Below, in pieces: positions 1 to 8,200 of a stretch of 17,958 nucleotides of DNA. Within the stretch, counting starts at the first letter, position 1. Every line of letters starts with the position of its first letter. Origin of the DNA: an uncultured Opitutales bacterium (GTDB lineage: Bacteria > Verrucomicrobiota > Verrucomicrobiia > Opitutales > UBA9783); assembly GCA_934700265.1 (NCBI GenBank), contig CAKUXH010000011.1:1-17958 (forward strand), written 5' to 3'. Position numbers and translations under genes: made by a program. The notes under the pieces are model-generated. The model was not told where the DNA came from and ran no database searches. It was given only the letters and a program-made list of their open reading frames with translations.

Positions 1-143
1 CTTTTGCTCAACTACATCGATTAAATATTTATGCCTGTGGTCATTATGCCACAGAATGTTTTGGGGTGAAAAATATTTTAAATTTAATTGCTAGTAGATT
101 TTCCATCCCTTGCCAATTTATAGATATTCCTTGTGAGCTATAG
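1..143 (+). CDS. Nif3/DUF34-family dinuclear-metal protein, C-terminal fragment
   Basis: Partial gene entering from the left edge; the reading frame starts at base 3 and stops at TAG 141-143, leaving 46 residues. The fragment contains GHYATECFGVKN and ends FIDIPCEL. This matches the C-terminal signature of the Nif3/YbgI/YqfO family (GHYATExxGVK, then a closing FIDIP), in which the His and Glu of HYATE help bind the two-metal site. Family members are cytoplasmic hexamers of uncertain substrate, often annotated as GTP cyclohydrolase 1 type 2 homologues. No neighbour on the left is visible, and nothing in this window indicates a pathway. The family call is good for so short a piece; the biochemical role is not established. 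Confidence 0.8.
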   Translation, partial: FAQLHRLNIYACGHYATECFGVKNILNLIASRFSIPCQFIDIPCEL

Positions 144-189
144 GAATTTTTTAGTTATAAAATTTATATCAAATATAAAACATAAAAGC

Positions 190-222
190 ACAGTTCCAAA
201 TTTGTGGAAAATTTGGAACTGT
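190..222 (-). terminator. Perfect 14-bp inverted repeat, probable leftward terminator
   Basis: Arms 190-203 (ACAGTTCCAAATTT) and 209-222 are perfectly complementary around a 5-base loop. On the plus strand the hairpin is followed by AATGG, not a T-run. Read leftward it is followed by GCTTTTATGTTTT. It therefore fits best as a rho-independent-like terminator for a minus-strand transcript such as the small ORF at 261-416, while possibly also stopping read-through from the Nif3 gene. Confidence 0.5.
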
Positions 223-260
223 AATGGTTATAACATGAGCAAAAGCTTATTTTAAACACC

Positions 261-416
261 TCAATCTCTTGCCTTTTTGTTTTTTTTCTCTTTATTTATT
301 ATAAATTTTCTTGTTTTCTTCTTTAATGCTTTTTTAATTTGCATATGACGAAGCTTTTCTTTAGTTTTTCTTAGCTCATTTTCCATTTGAGCAATTATTT
401 TAAGAAAATCATTCAT
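261..416 (-). CDS. Possible small lysine-rich protein (51 aa)
   Basis: Minus-strand ORF from ATG (414-416) to TGA (261-263). The product starts MNDFLKIIAQMENELRKTKE and is then strongly basic, with many Lys and Arg in the second half (ending KKNKKARD). A short amphipathic helix followed by a basic tail is all that can be seen; no family is recognised. There is no strong Shine-Dalgarno. The frame is open about 26 codons further upstream without an ATG. Support comes from the hairpin just downstream (190-222), which has its T-rich tail on this strand. Lysine-rich ORFs also arise by chance in AT-rich DNA, so this could be spurious; codon-usage testing or homologues would decide. Confidence 0.35.
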   Translation of the reverse strand: MNDFLKIIAQMENELRKTKEKLRHMQIKKALKKKTRKFIINKEKKNKKARD

Positions 417-515
417 AATAACTTTATTAGCTCTATAGTTTTTGTCAGAGGATGTCAGGCTATTTTTATAGGTTTTAAGCTTGCGTTTTTTTAAAAAATA
501 TGATTTATTATAATT

Positions 516-1262
516 ATGAAACGTTTAGTATTATTGAGGCATGGGGAGAGTGTTTGGAATCAAGAAAATCGCTTTACAGGTTGGACAGATGTTGACTTAT
601 CTGAAAAGGGTAAAGCTGAGGCCTTAAATGCTGCTAAATTACTAAAAGAAAATAATTTTACTTTTGATCGAGCTTATACTTCTGTTTTGAAACGTGCAAT
701 ACGTACGCTGTGGATTACATTAGATGAAATGAATTTAATGTGGATCCCTGTTGAGCGTGCTTGGCAATTAAATGAGCGTCATTATGGAGCATTGCAAGGA
801 TTAAATAAATCCGAAACAGCTGATAAATATGGGGAAGAACAGGTAAAAATTTGGCGTAGGAGTTATGATGTTTGTCCTCCTAAATTAGACAAGGGCGATG
901 ATCGTTTCCCCGGTAAAGACCCTCGTTATAATTGTATTCCAGAAGATAAAATTCCAAGTGGGGAATGTTTGAAGGATACGTTGGAGCGTTTATTGCCTTA
1001 TTGGAATAAAGTTTTAGCGCCATCGATTAAAGCTGGGAATGATATTATCATTGTTGCGCATGGAAACTCATTGCGTGCTTTAGTTCAATATTTAGATAAA
1101 ATGTCTAATGAAGATATTGTGAAGTTAAATATTCCAACAGGTACACCATTGGTTTATGAGTTGAATGATGATTTAACGCCAATTCGTCATTATTACTTAG
1201 GGGATGCAGAAGCTATTGCTAAAGCACAGCAAGCGGTTGCAAATCAAGGAAAACAGCATTGA
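516..1262 (+). CDS. gpmA: 2,3-bisphosphoglycerate-dependent phosphoglycerate mutase
   Basis: Cytoplasmic glycolysis/gluconeogenesis enzyme interconverting 3- and 2-phosphoglycerate through a phosphohistidine. At 248 residues it has the normal length of the E. coli-type dPGM. Visible signatures are [10 protein letters not shown] with the phospho-accepting His9 (Arg8 beside it), [13 protein letters not shown], the [13 protein letters not shown] loop with acid Glu87, and [11 protein letters not shown] with the second catalytic His182. The ATG start is fixed by the family N-terminus; the bases in front are an AT-rich leader without a Shine-Dalgarno. The stop overlaps the TTG start of the pseudopilin gene by four bases, so gpmA heads a three-gene rightward cluster (gpmA, pseudopilin, histidine kinase). 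That pairing is unusual for a glycolytic gene. Confidence 0.97.
   Translation: MKRLVLLRHGESVWNQENRFTGWTDVDLSEKGKAEALNAAKLLKENNFTFDRAYTSVLKRAIRTLWITLDEMNLMWIPVERAWQLNERHYGALQGLNKSETADKYGEEQVKIWRRSYDVCPPKLDKGDDRFPGKDPRYNCIPEDKIPSGECLKDTLERLLPYWNKVLAPSIKAGNDIIIVAHGNSLRALVQYLDKMSNEDIVKLNIPTGTPLVYELNDDLTPIRHYYLGDAEAIAKAQQAVANQGKQH
1246..1250 (+). promoter_or_regulatory. Ribosome binding site that supports a TTG start
   Basis: AAGGA lies 8 bases before the TTG at 1259, inside the 3' end of gpmA. It supports initiation at TTG and places the prepilin signature at the expected distance from the N-terminus; no ATG is available near it. Confidence 0.6.
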
Positions 1263-1729
1263 AAAAAGCATTTACATTTATTGAAATAACGATAGTTCTC
1301 TTCATTGTTAGCGCAATTTCGATAGGCTTTATTCAAAATTTTAAGAAAGTTCAACGTTCTCATAGAACGAGTACATTGATCCAAGAAATGATGATTTTGC
1401 GTAATGCCTTTATGACCTATTATGAAGTAAATGGAGGATTTGAAGATATCAGCTTGGCTAGTTTATCAGACGATGCTTTTGTTAAGTTAAAATCTTATTG
1501 GTATCCTTTTAATGTAACTTCTTCTAATGTTATAGAGCATAAATCATTTTGGAGTGCTTCGACCTCTGTAACAGTGGAGAATACATATTTGCGACTTATT
1601 TCAACTGAAAATTTAAATTTATTGTTGAGTGAAATTAATGCAAATACACGTAATCTATGTAAAGTTGTTTTAGGTGGCGATGGTAAAAGTTGTGATTTTT
1701 ATATATTTAAAGCTTGTGATGAAGAATGA
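1259..1729 (+). CDS. Prepilin-type N-terminal cleavage/methylation protein (pseudopilin)
   Basis: A 156-residue protein starting at TTG, overlapping the gpmA stop. Its N-terminus, [20 protein letters not shown], is a class III (type IV pilin-like) signal: a short basic leader, cleavage before Phe5, Glu at mature position 5 and a hydrophobic helix of about 20 residues. The residue before the cleavage point is Ala rather than the usual Gly. The rest is a small periplasmic domain with three Cys near the C-terminus. Family knowledge: such proteins are processed by PilD and assemble into type II secretion pseudopili or type IV pili as major or minor subunits. No GspE/GspF/PilD neighbours are visible, so it is an orphan here. 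The four-base ATGA overlap with the kinase gene suggests coupled translation. Confidence 0.8.
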   Translation: MKKAFTFIEITIVLFIVSAISIGFIQNFKKVQRSHRTSTLIQEMMILRNAFMTYYEVNGGFEDISLASLSDDAFVKLKSYWYPFNVTSSNVIEHKSFWSASTSVTVENTYLRLISTENLNLLLSEINANTRNLCKVVLGGDGKSCDFYIFKACDEE

Positions 1730-2880
1730 AGAAGAGTGTTCGTAATAAGTTGTATGAACGTTTATCTACGCTTAATAAAGTTGAATTAGGTAGTCTTTTG
1801 CAGCGTTTGGATCGAGAAAGAAATTTGCTTAGTTCGATTTTTAATTTACTGCAAGAATCCATTGTATTGGTGGATCGTCAGGGAAATATCGAATTTTTCA
1901 ATGAATCCGCTTTTCATTTTTTAGCTATCCCTCAAGATCATAAACAAATTGCTCCACTTTGGCATTGGTTACCAGCATTGGAGGGATTTTTTAAGCCTTC
2001 GCAAGATGGGGTATATCCGGATGTTTTATCAAAAGAAATGGAGTTAATTTATCCGGAAAAGAAGTGGGTTCGTACTCATATTCAGGTATTTCCTGAAGAT
2101 GGTGAAATTCCTAGGTTTATTGTTTTGATTCAAGATATTACGGAAGAAACGAAAAAAAATGAAGAACGTTTATTGCAAGAACGTTTTGATTCAGTGGTAC
2201 AATTAGCTTCCGAAGTGGCTCACGAACTTGGAAATCCATTGAATTCCATGGGAATTCATTTGCAATTGATTCAGCGAGCTTTGCGAAATGTTGAGATTCC
2301 TGAGAAAATTAAAGGTTCAATAGCTGTTTGTCAATCTGAGGTTCGACGATTGGATGAAATTATTCAACATTTTTTACAAGCCGTACGCCCTAAGGAAATA
2401 TCTTTAAAAAAGGAAAATATTGTTCCTATTATTAATGAAGTTTTGGCTTTAATGAAGCCACAGCTAGAAAATTTAGAAATTCGAGTGGATTTACAAGTAC
2501 AAAGTAAATTATCAGCGATATTTCTTGATAGGGCTCGTGTACATCAGGCGTTGTTTAATGTTATAAAAAACGCTGTAGAAGCCATTGGAGCAAAAGGATG
2601 GATTCGGATTTCTTGCTATCAAAATGATTGTCAATTGATCATTGGATGTGCAGATTCTGGTAGTGGAATTACAGGAGACCAGGTTGTTAAAATGATGTCT
2701 AATCGTAATGAATCAACTAAACATAGTGGTCAAGGAATTGGTATGTTGATTATAAGACGTGTTATGCAAGAACATCACGGTTTTGTTGAAATAGAAAGTA
2801 AAGAAAATTTAGGATCTATTTTATATTTAAAGTTCCCGTTACCTGAACAAAACTTTCGAAAATTACCGGATAGTGAATAG
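1726..2880 (+). CDS. Soluble PAS-domain sensor histidine kinase (NtrB/AtoS-like)
   Basis: A 384-residue cytoplasmic kinase with no transmembrane segment or signal peptide. A PAS domain spans about 33-140 (ESIVLVDRQGNIEFFNESA). The dimerisation/phosphoacceptor helix has the H-box SEVAHELGNPLNS with His166. The ATP-binding domain has the N-box VIKNAVEAI (Asn282), the G1 box ADSGSGI (Asp310, Gly312, Gly314) and the G2 box SGQGIGM (335-340). It would autophosphorylate on His166 in response to an internal signal sensed by the PAS domain and pass the phosphate to a response regulator. None is encoded here, so it is an orphan in this window. The architecture resembles NtrB/AtoS and chlamydial CtcB kinases, which often pair with sigma-54 activators, but that pairing is inference. 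Its stop lies two bases from the stop of convergent gpsA. Confidence 0.92.
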   Translation: MKKSVRNKLYERLSTLNKVELGSLLQRLDRERNLLSSIFNLLQESIVLVDRQGNIEFFNESAFHFLAIPQDHKQIAPLWHWLPALEGFFKPSQDGVYPDVLSKEMELIYPEKKWVRTHIQVFPEDGEIPRFIVLIQDITEETKKNEERLLQERFDSVVQLASEVAHELGNPLNSMGIHLQLIQRALRNVEIPEKIKGSIAVCQSEVRRLDEIIQHFLQAVRPKEISLKKENIVPIINEVLALMKPQLENLEIRVDLQVQSKLSAIFLDRARVHQALFNVIKNAVEAIGAKGWIRISCYQNDCQLIIGCADSGSGITGDQVVKMMSNRNESTKHSGQGIGMLIIRRVMQEHHGFVEIESKENLGSILYLKFPLPEQNFRKLPDSE

Positions 2881-2882
2881 CA

Positions 2883-3869
2883 TTAAAATTCTTGCTTGAG
2901 TTCACGTGTTATTAAATCTTTAACAGCTTCATTTAAATTATATTGTTCATAAAATGTTTTATAAAGCACGTTTAAAATAGGAGCTTCGCAGTGAATTTTC
3001 TCTGCTAGTTGATGAAAACATTGGATACTCCAATATCCCTCAACAGTTTTACCTTTTAATAAGTTTTCTATTGATTGGTTTTGTGTAAATTCAAAACCAA
3101 AATTTCTATTTCGGCTCCATACTCCTTGAGCGGTTGCTATCAAGTCTCCTAAGCCACTTAATCCGTAAAATGTTTCACTTTTGCCACCCAAACGTGTGCC
3201 TAGTTTTGCGATTTCATTCAGAGCTCGTGTTAAATAAGCTGCTTTAGCATTATCACCTAATTTTAATCCATCCAATATACCTGCACCAACGGCATAGATA
3301 TTTTTCAAACAACTTCCAAGTTCAACCCCACGTAAATCTTGGCTTGTATAGATTCTTACAATATGATTGCTAAGGTACTTCTGTAGATCTTTAACGTCAC
3401 TTTTGGAAGCTAAAACCATAGCTGCTGGTTTCCCTTCAGCGAATTCTTTTGCATAAGTAGGTCCTGATAAACAAGAAAATTTAATGTTAGGTAAGATAGA
3501 TTCGATAAGTTCTGATGGAGTTTTTAAAGAAGCTCGATCTAATCCCTTCACCAGCGAAATTACACGATGGACGGAATGTTTTAATGAAGCTATTTTTTGA
3601 CATACATTTAAAAGTCCTTGAGTAGGACAGGCGATGATAATGATCGATTGAGGCGTTAGGTATGTTTGAAATTCAGTATCGATGATTAAATTGCTAGGAA
3701 ATGGAATACTTTTTAAATGGTAAATATTTTCATTTGAATGACGCATATTTTCCGCTTTTATTTCATCTCTAGGAACTAAAATGACTCTATGGTTTTGTTT
3801 CGCTAAGTGAATTGCCATGGCGGTTCCCCAAGCGCCTGCTCCTAAAATAATGAAATTTATTCTGTCCAT
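2883..3869 (-). CDS. gpsA: NAD(P)H-dependent glycerol-3-phosphate dehydrogenase
   Basis: Cytoplasmic enzyme reducing dihydroxyacetone phosphate to sn-glycerol 3-phosphate, the backbone of phospholipids. Its 328 residues are typical. The N-terminal Rossmann motif ILGAGAWGTAMA covers residues 8-19, CLSGPTYAKEFAEGKP lies around 133-148, and the catalytic lysine is Lys189 in GSCLKNIYAVGAGILDG. The substrate-loop signature GDNAKAAYLTRAL (205-217) and GLSGLGDLIATA (236-247) are intact. Its ATG overlaps the fabI stop by one base (TAATG), giving a fabZ-fabI-gpsA operon that joins acyl-chain completion to glycerol-phosphate supply for membrane lipid synthesis. No terminator is seen between it and the facing kinase gene. 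Confidence 0.97.
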   Translation of the reverse strand: MDRINFIILGAGAWGTAMAIHLAKQNHRVILVPRDEIKAENMRHSNENIYHLKSIPFPSNLIIDTEFQTYLTPQSIIIIACPTQGLLNVCQKIASLKHSVHRVISLVKGLDRASLKTPSELIESILPNIKFSCLSGPTYAKEFAEGKPAAMVLASKSDVKDLQKYLSNHIVRIYTSQDLRGVELGSCLKNIYAVGAGILDGLKLGDNAKAAYLTRALNEIAKLGTRLGGKSETFYGLSGLGDLIATAQGVWSRNRNFGFEFTQNQSIENLLKGKTVEGYWSIQCFHQLAEKIHCEAPILNVLYKTFYEQYNLNEAVKDLITRELKQEF

Positions 3870-4660
3870 TAAATTGCCTTTTCTACAATATTTTCATCAA
3901 AGTAATTAAAGTCCATTCCTGCATTAACAATGAGTGTTTGACCGTTTATACCACTGGATAATGGATTTAATAAGAATGCAACTACATTGGCAACTTCTTG
4001 TGTTTCCACAGCACGCTTACGAAGTGTCATTTTTTCAGCAAAAAGATAATTATTTAAAAAACCTGGAATTCCTGCAGAAGCACTTGTTTTTAATGGACCA
4101 GATCCAACACAATTGAATCGAATTTCGGTATCTTTACTGAAAGATTTTGCAAGAAATCGAACCGTACTTTCAAGGGCAGCTTTAATGGGAGACATGTAGC
4201 CATAATGAACAGCAGTTACTTGTGATGAAATTCCAATAGTTACAACAGAAGCTTGCGGATTTAATAATGGTTTAAAATATCTTGCAATTTCAACAAGTGA
4301 AAAACATGAAATCTCAGCAGCTTGTAGAAAATCTTTTCGATTTGTCTCATGGAAAGGTTTGAAGCCTTCAGAGAAGTTTGCAAAAGCTAATGAATGTAAA
4401 ATACCATCTAATAAATAGTTTTTGGAGGAAATTTTTTCTTTTAACTGCTGAATTTCAGATTCATTTTCAACATCGCAAACAAACAAATTACCTGGATTTA
4501 GCCAACGAGAAAGCTCTATTTTCCTTTTTTCTGATCGTACAGAATAAAAAACAGTTGCCCCTAAGTTTTCAAGCATTTTCCCGGAAAAATAGGCAATACT
4601 TTTTCGATTAGCAACTCCGAAAATAAGGTATGTTTTTCCTGTAAAATCAAGTAAGTTCAT
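3869..4660 (-). CDS. fabI: FabI-type enoyl-[acyl-carrier-protein] reductase, divergent
   Basis: Short-chain-dehydrogenase-fold enzyme predicted to reduce enoyl-ACP with NAD(P)H in the last step of fatty-acid elongation. Its 263 residues match FabI. The nucleotide-binding start FGVANRKSIAY (14-24) is the characteristic FabI variant of the Rossmann glycine motif, LDGILHSLAFA (84-94) matches the family, and Tyr153/Lys160 in YGYMSPIKAALES correspond to E. coli Tyr156/Lys163. The second FabI tyrosine (E. coli Tyr146) appears to be replaced by Gly143. The C-terminus reads IVNAGM instead of the usual VDGG-like end. The start overlaps the fabZ stop by four bases (ATGA). Operon context supports the fatty-acid role; another SDR activity is possible given the missing residue. 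Confidence 0.85.
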   Translation of the reverse strand: MNLLDFTGKTYLIFGVANRKSIAYFSGKMLENLGATVFYSVRSEKRKIELSRWLNPGNLFVCDVENESEIQQLKEKISSKNYLLDGILHSLAFANFSEGFKPFHETNRKDFLQAAEISCFSLVEIARYFKPLLNPQASVVTIGISSQVTAVHYGYMSPIKAALESTVRFLAKSFSKDTEIRFNCVGSGPLKTSASAGIPGFLNNYLFAEKMTLRKRAVETQEVANVVAFLLNPLSSGINGQTLIVNAGMDFNYFDENIVEKAI

Positions 4661-5136
4661 AACGTGTCTGATTTCACCATTCCTAAGATAAATTCGATGT
4701 TTACAAGTATTTGATTATCTTTTTTAGCACAACCTTTAAAAAAATAGAAATCTTTTATTTTTTGTGTAAACGTTGCTTCTAATTGTAAGGTATCTTCTGG
4801 GAAAGCCATACGTTTAAACTTAGCAGATTCAATGCGGGTTAATACAGGAAGTTTACCATTAATATCTGAATGATTAAGTAACTTTTGGCTCATAAATATA
4901 CCGGCTGTTTGAAAAATAGCTTCGCACATGAGAACACCAGGCATAAGTGGCATTTGTGGATAATGGCCTTTAAAGAAGAATTCTTCCTTTTTTAATTTAC
5001 GTTCTGCAATAATCATCTCATCCGATAAGTTGATGATTTTATCTACAAATAAAAAAGGAGAACGGTGAGGAATTGAATTTAAAACTATTTCTTGAACTTC
5101 ATTTTGTTTTTCGACCATGACCTTATATGTAAACAA
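4657..5136 (-). CDS. fabZ: 3-hydroxyacyl-[acyl-carrier-protein] dehydratase
   Basis: Cytoplasmic hot-dog-fold enzyme dehydrating 3-hydroxyacyl-ACP to enoyl-ACP. Family signatures are IPHRSPFLFVDKI (22-34) and FFFKGHYPQMPLMPGVLMCE (53-72), with catalytic His58 and Glu72, followed by AIFQTAG. It is first in a leftward operon with fabI and gpsA and so supplies the substrate of the next gene product. The longest frame starts at TTG 5134-5136, preceded closely by an AGG. An ATG at 5116-5118 (153 residues) is preceded by TAAGG only two bases upstream. Neither site is ideal and the true start is uncertain, but the catalytic domain is unaffected. Confidence 0.95.
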   Translation of the reverse strand: MFTYKVMVEKQNEVQEIVLNSIPHRSPFLFVDKIINLSDEMIIAERKLKKEEFFFKGHYPQMPLMPGVLMCEAIFQTAGIFMSQKLLNHSDINGKLPVLTRIESAKFKRMAFPEDTLQLEATFTQKIKDFYFFKGCAKKDNQILVNIEFILGMVKSDTL

Positions 5137-5284
5137 TGCCTGTAAAAAAGCAATAAAAAATGTTTATATCTTGTAATATATTTATTTATTAAAAATATTG
5201 AATTGGTTTTATATTAGAAAAAAACTAAATTATATTGACATTTATCCGATTTTTATAATTACTTAAGATTTAATTTATAAATTA
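5137..5284. promoter_or_regulatory. Divergent AT-rich promoter region between fabZ and the polyproline/WH2-like gene
   Basis: These 148 bases separate two divergent genes and must hold the leftward fab promoter and the rightward promoter. A perfect TTGACA lies at 5235-5240. The nearest perfect TATAAT is at 5254-5259, only 13 bases away, too close for a standard sigma-70 pair, so no exact promoter is assigned. No operator-like inverted repeat stands out. Confidence 0.4.
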
Positions 5285-8200
5285 ATGAAAAATTTTTTGT
5301 TAGTAATCGTATTAATGGGAGAATGTTTAACTGTATCTGTAGCGGATGATATTAAAAATGTGGTACCTCCTCCGCCACCACCGAATCTACCTCCTCCGCC
5401 ACCACCGAATCTTCTACCTGTAAAAAAGTTTACACCTAATAATAACACAGGTTCTTTGGGGCTTTTTGACCAAATAAAAGGCAAAATAGCGTTAAGGCCA
5501 ACAAGAAAAGGTAAGAGTTCTGAAAATAGGGGTACAGATGCTTATTTTAAAGATAAAGAATTTAGAAGTGAAACATTTGATTGGGCAAAACATTATAGCT
5601 ATTTGCAGCAATTAGAAAAAGATGCAAATATAAATGCTTTTGAAGAATTGCGTGGTAAATATCCAGAAGCCCAAATACTTCCGGTATTTTTGCAAGAAGA
5701 TTATTGGCGTGGTGTGTTGTATAAAGATAAGTCTGTAATGATAAAAGATTTTGATTTTTCACAACAAGCAGTTGAACTTGCAAAAACAAAAGTTGTTTTT
5801 TTAGTAAACTCTAATAAATTTCTTGATTTTGATTTTTCTAACTATGAAGAATGTATGTTGTTTTTAAGATTTATCCAATTATTACATACGGATGTTTTGA
5901 ATAGTATTAGTAAAATTTTATTGGAAAGTGGGGTTAAAAATAAACTGAATAATTTTATCAATTTATGCCAAAAATTTGATGAAAAAGAGGTTGTTTTAAA
6001 CGCTAAAGCTCTAGCAGATATATTTAAGAAGATGAGTAGTGGTGTAGCAATGTTAGATTTTTATTGTCAACATGAAAAAGAGTTAGATAAAAATTTTAAT
6101 AAAGTAGCGAAATTTTTTAGTGAGGAAAATACAAAAAATGAGTTATTGAAATATTTTGATGAGCAACAAAAAGAAAGATTCAGTTCATTATTTGAAGAAT
6201 TAAAAAGCTGCTTTAATATTATTTACCAATTGCTTTTAAATAAAGGGGATTTAAATGAATTAAAATCAAAGTTTTGTAAATGTAAAAATAAATTTTTTAA
6301 AATATATTCTAAAAATAATAATATAATTAATAAATCTATTACTTTTAGAGTTCCTAATGATGAAAGTGACTTCAAAAATCGTTTAGAAAAAAGTGAAAAG
6401 CAAATTAAAAATTTAAATGATTATTTGAATAAAGCAAATGACTTATTTAAAAATTTAAATGAAGAATATGAGTGTTTAAATAGTGATCCTGAGGATCCAT
6501 GGTTAAAGTATATAGCTGGAAAATTAATTTTTGCTCAAAATCATAATTTTGAGGATAGCGTAAAGGAAGCGCAGGAGCATGATAGAAAAAATTCAATTTT
6601 GAGGCAAAAGATTAAAATGGCAAAGTTACTTGTAGATGTATCAGATCAGTATGCTAATTTTTTAAGTGATAAAAGAAGAAAGGAAGAAGAAAGGAAGATT
6701 AATTTTTTATTAGGTATTTCTAATAAAATATTACACAATGATATAGAAGAGCAATGGGCGAAATATTTACGAAATTACAATTGTGTGAAAGCTTCTTCTT
6801 TCGAAACGTCAGGTATTGTTTATTATATTAACCAATATAAAAATATAATAAGTAAAAAATTGAAGAAAGTAAATGAAAGTTGTAAGAAAAATTCTAAAGA
6901 GAAAATGAAAGACGAAATTTTAAAGGATATTTTAAAAGCAGAGCATGAGGAATTTTCTAAAGAACCTTCTCAAGAAATTAAAGAAAAAGCAACAAAATGT
7001 TTAAACCTTAACGTTGATTGGTCTAAAGTAAGTGTTGATGTTGTTGAGAGTGAAAATTGTTATACCATAATAGTTAATAAAATAGAAGAGAAGAGTCGTA
7101 GCGAAATTGATGTCCGTATTTCTGTAAGTTCTGTAAAAGCTCAAAACACTTCATTTTCTCAATCGGGTAATTTAGATAAAAGCAATGTAGAGGTTCCTTC
7201 GTCACAACAAGAAAATTTTAAAGTTAATTTGCCTGTTGTAAAACAAGGTTCACAGGGATCAGAAAATGATATATTGCTACAACAAGATAATAATAAGAAG
7301 AGTTCAAAGATCAGTGAACTTGAAAATCAAATTGTTCAGTTAAAAAAAGAAAAAGAAGTTTTAGAACAGAACAATAATGGTTTAAGTATACAGAAGGAAG
7401 AAATGCAAAAACAAATTGATCAATTGAATAATAAAATCAATAGGTTTTTAGAATATGATGATAGGGTGAATATAGAAAATATTTTTGATGGATTACCAAG
7501 TTCGTTTGAGATAGAACAAGAGAAAGCAAAAGTTGCAGCAGAAAATGCTCAATTGCGAGCCACTAATCAAAAGTTAAAAAATCAGGAGGAAATTTTAAAG
7601 CAGCAACTTAATGTTTTGGAAAGCGAAAATTCTGATTTAAAAAGTAAAACAAAAAAGTTGGAAGCAGGAAGGTTAAATGTAGATATTGAAAGGGTTGAAA
7701 AAACAAAACGTTTTATCGGAGATTCATTAAGTTCTAATTATTTATTGGCTTTAAACAATAAAAATGCAGAAATTGAAGAGCTGAAAAAGGAAAATATCGC
7801 TTTAAAAGAGCAACTGCAATCTCAAGGTATCAAATATATCGGTAGAGGATCATCGACTGTATTCAAAGAAGATGAAGAAAGCAAAGAAGATAAAAAACAG
7901 TTAGAAATCACCATAAAGCATCAAACTGAAATTATTATGCGTAATAAATCTGAATTGAAAAAGAATGCTGATAGAATACACGAATTAGAGATTACAGTTA
8001 ACAAACAGCGTAAAGAGCTTGATAAAATAAAAAATAAAGATGAATCTGAAGAAGATAAAAGTCTTTTAGAAATAATAGATGAAAAACAAAAGATGATAGA
8101 ACTTTTACAAAATGAGCTTGAAGATAAAGAAATATCATTGAATAAAAAACAGGCTGAACTTGATGTACGGGAAAAACAATTAAAACAACGAGAAAAAGGA

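Noticed and set aside
5235..5259. TTGACA and TATAAT as a sigma-70 promoter for the WH2-like gene
   Set aside because: Both hexamers are perfect, but the spacer is only 13 bases, outside the functional range, so the pair is not called as a promoter.
5294..5330. Lipoprotein signal in the WH2-like protein because of Cys14
   Set aside because: The residues before Cys are Met-Gly-Glu, so the small residue required at -1 of a lipobox is missing; SVA|DD cleavage by signal peptidase I fits better.
5275..5484. Minus-strand ORF with a Gly-rich tract opposite the proline runs
   Set aside because: The Gly runs are simply the complement of the CCN proline codons; there is no start context or family match.
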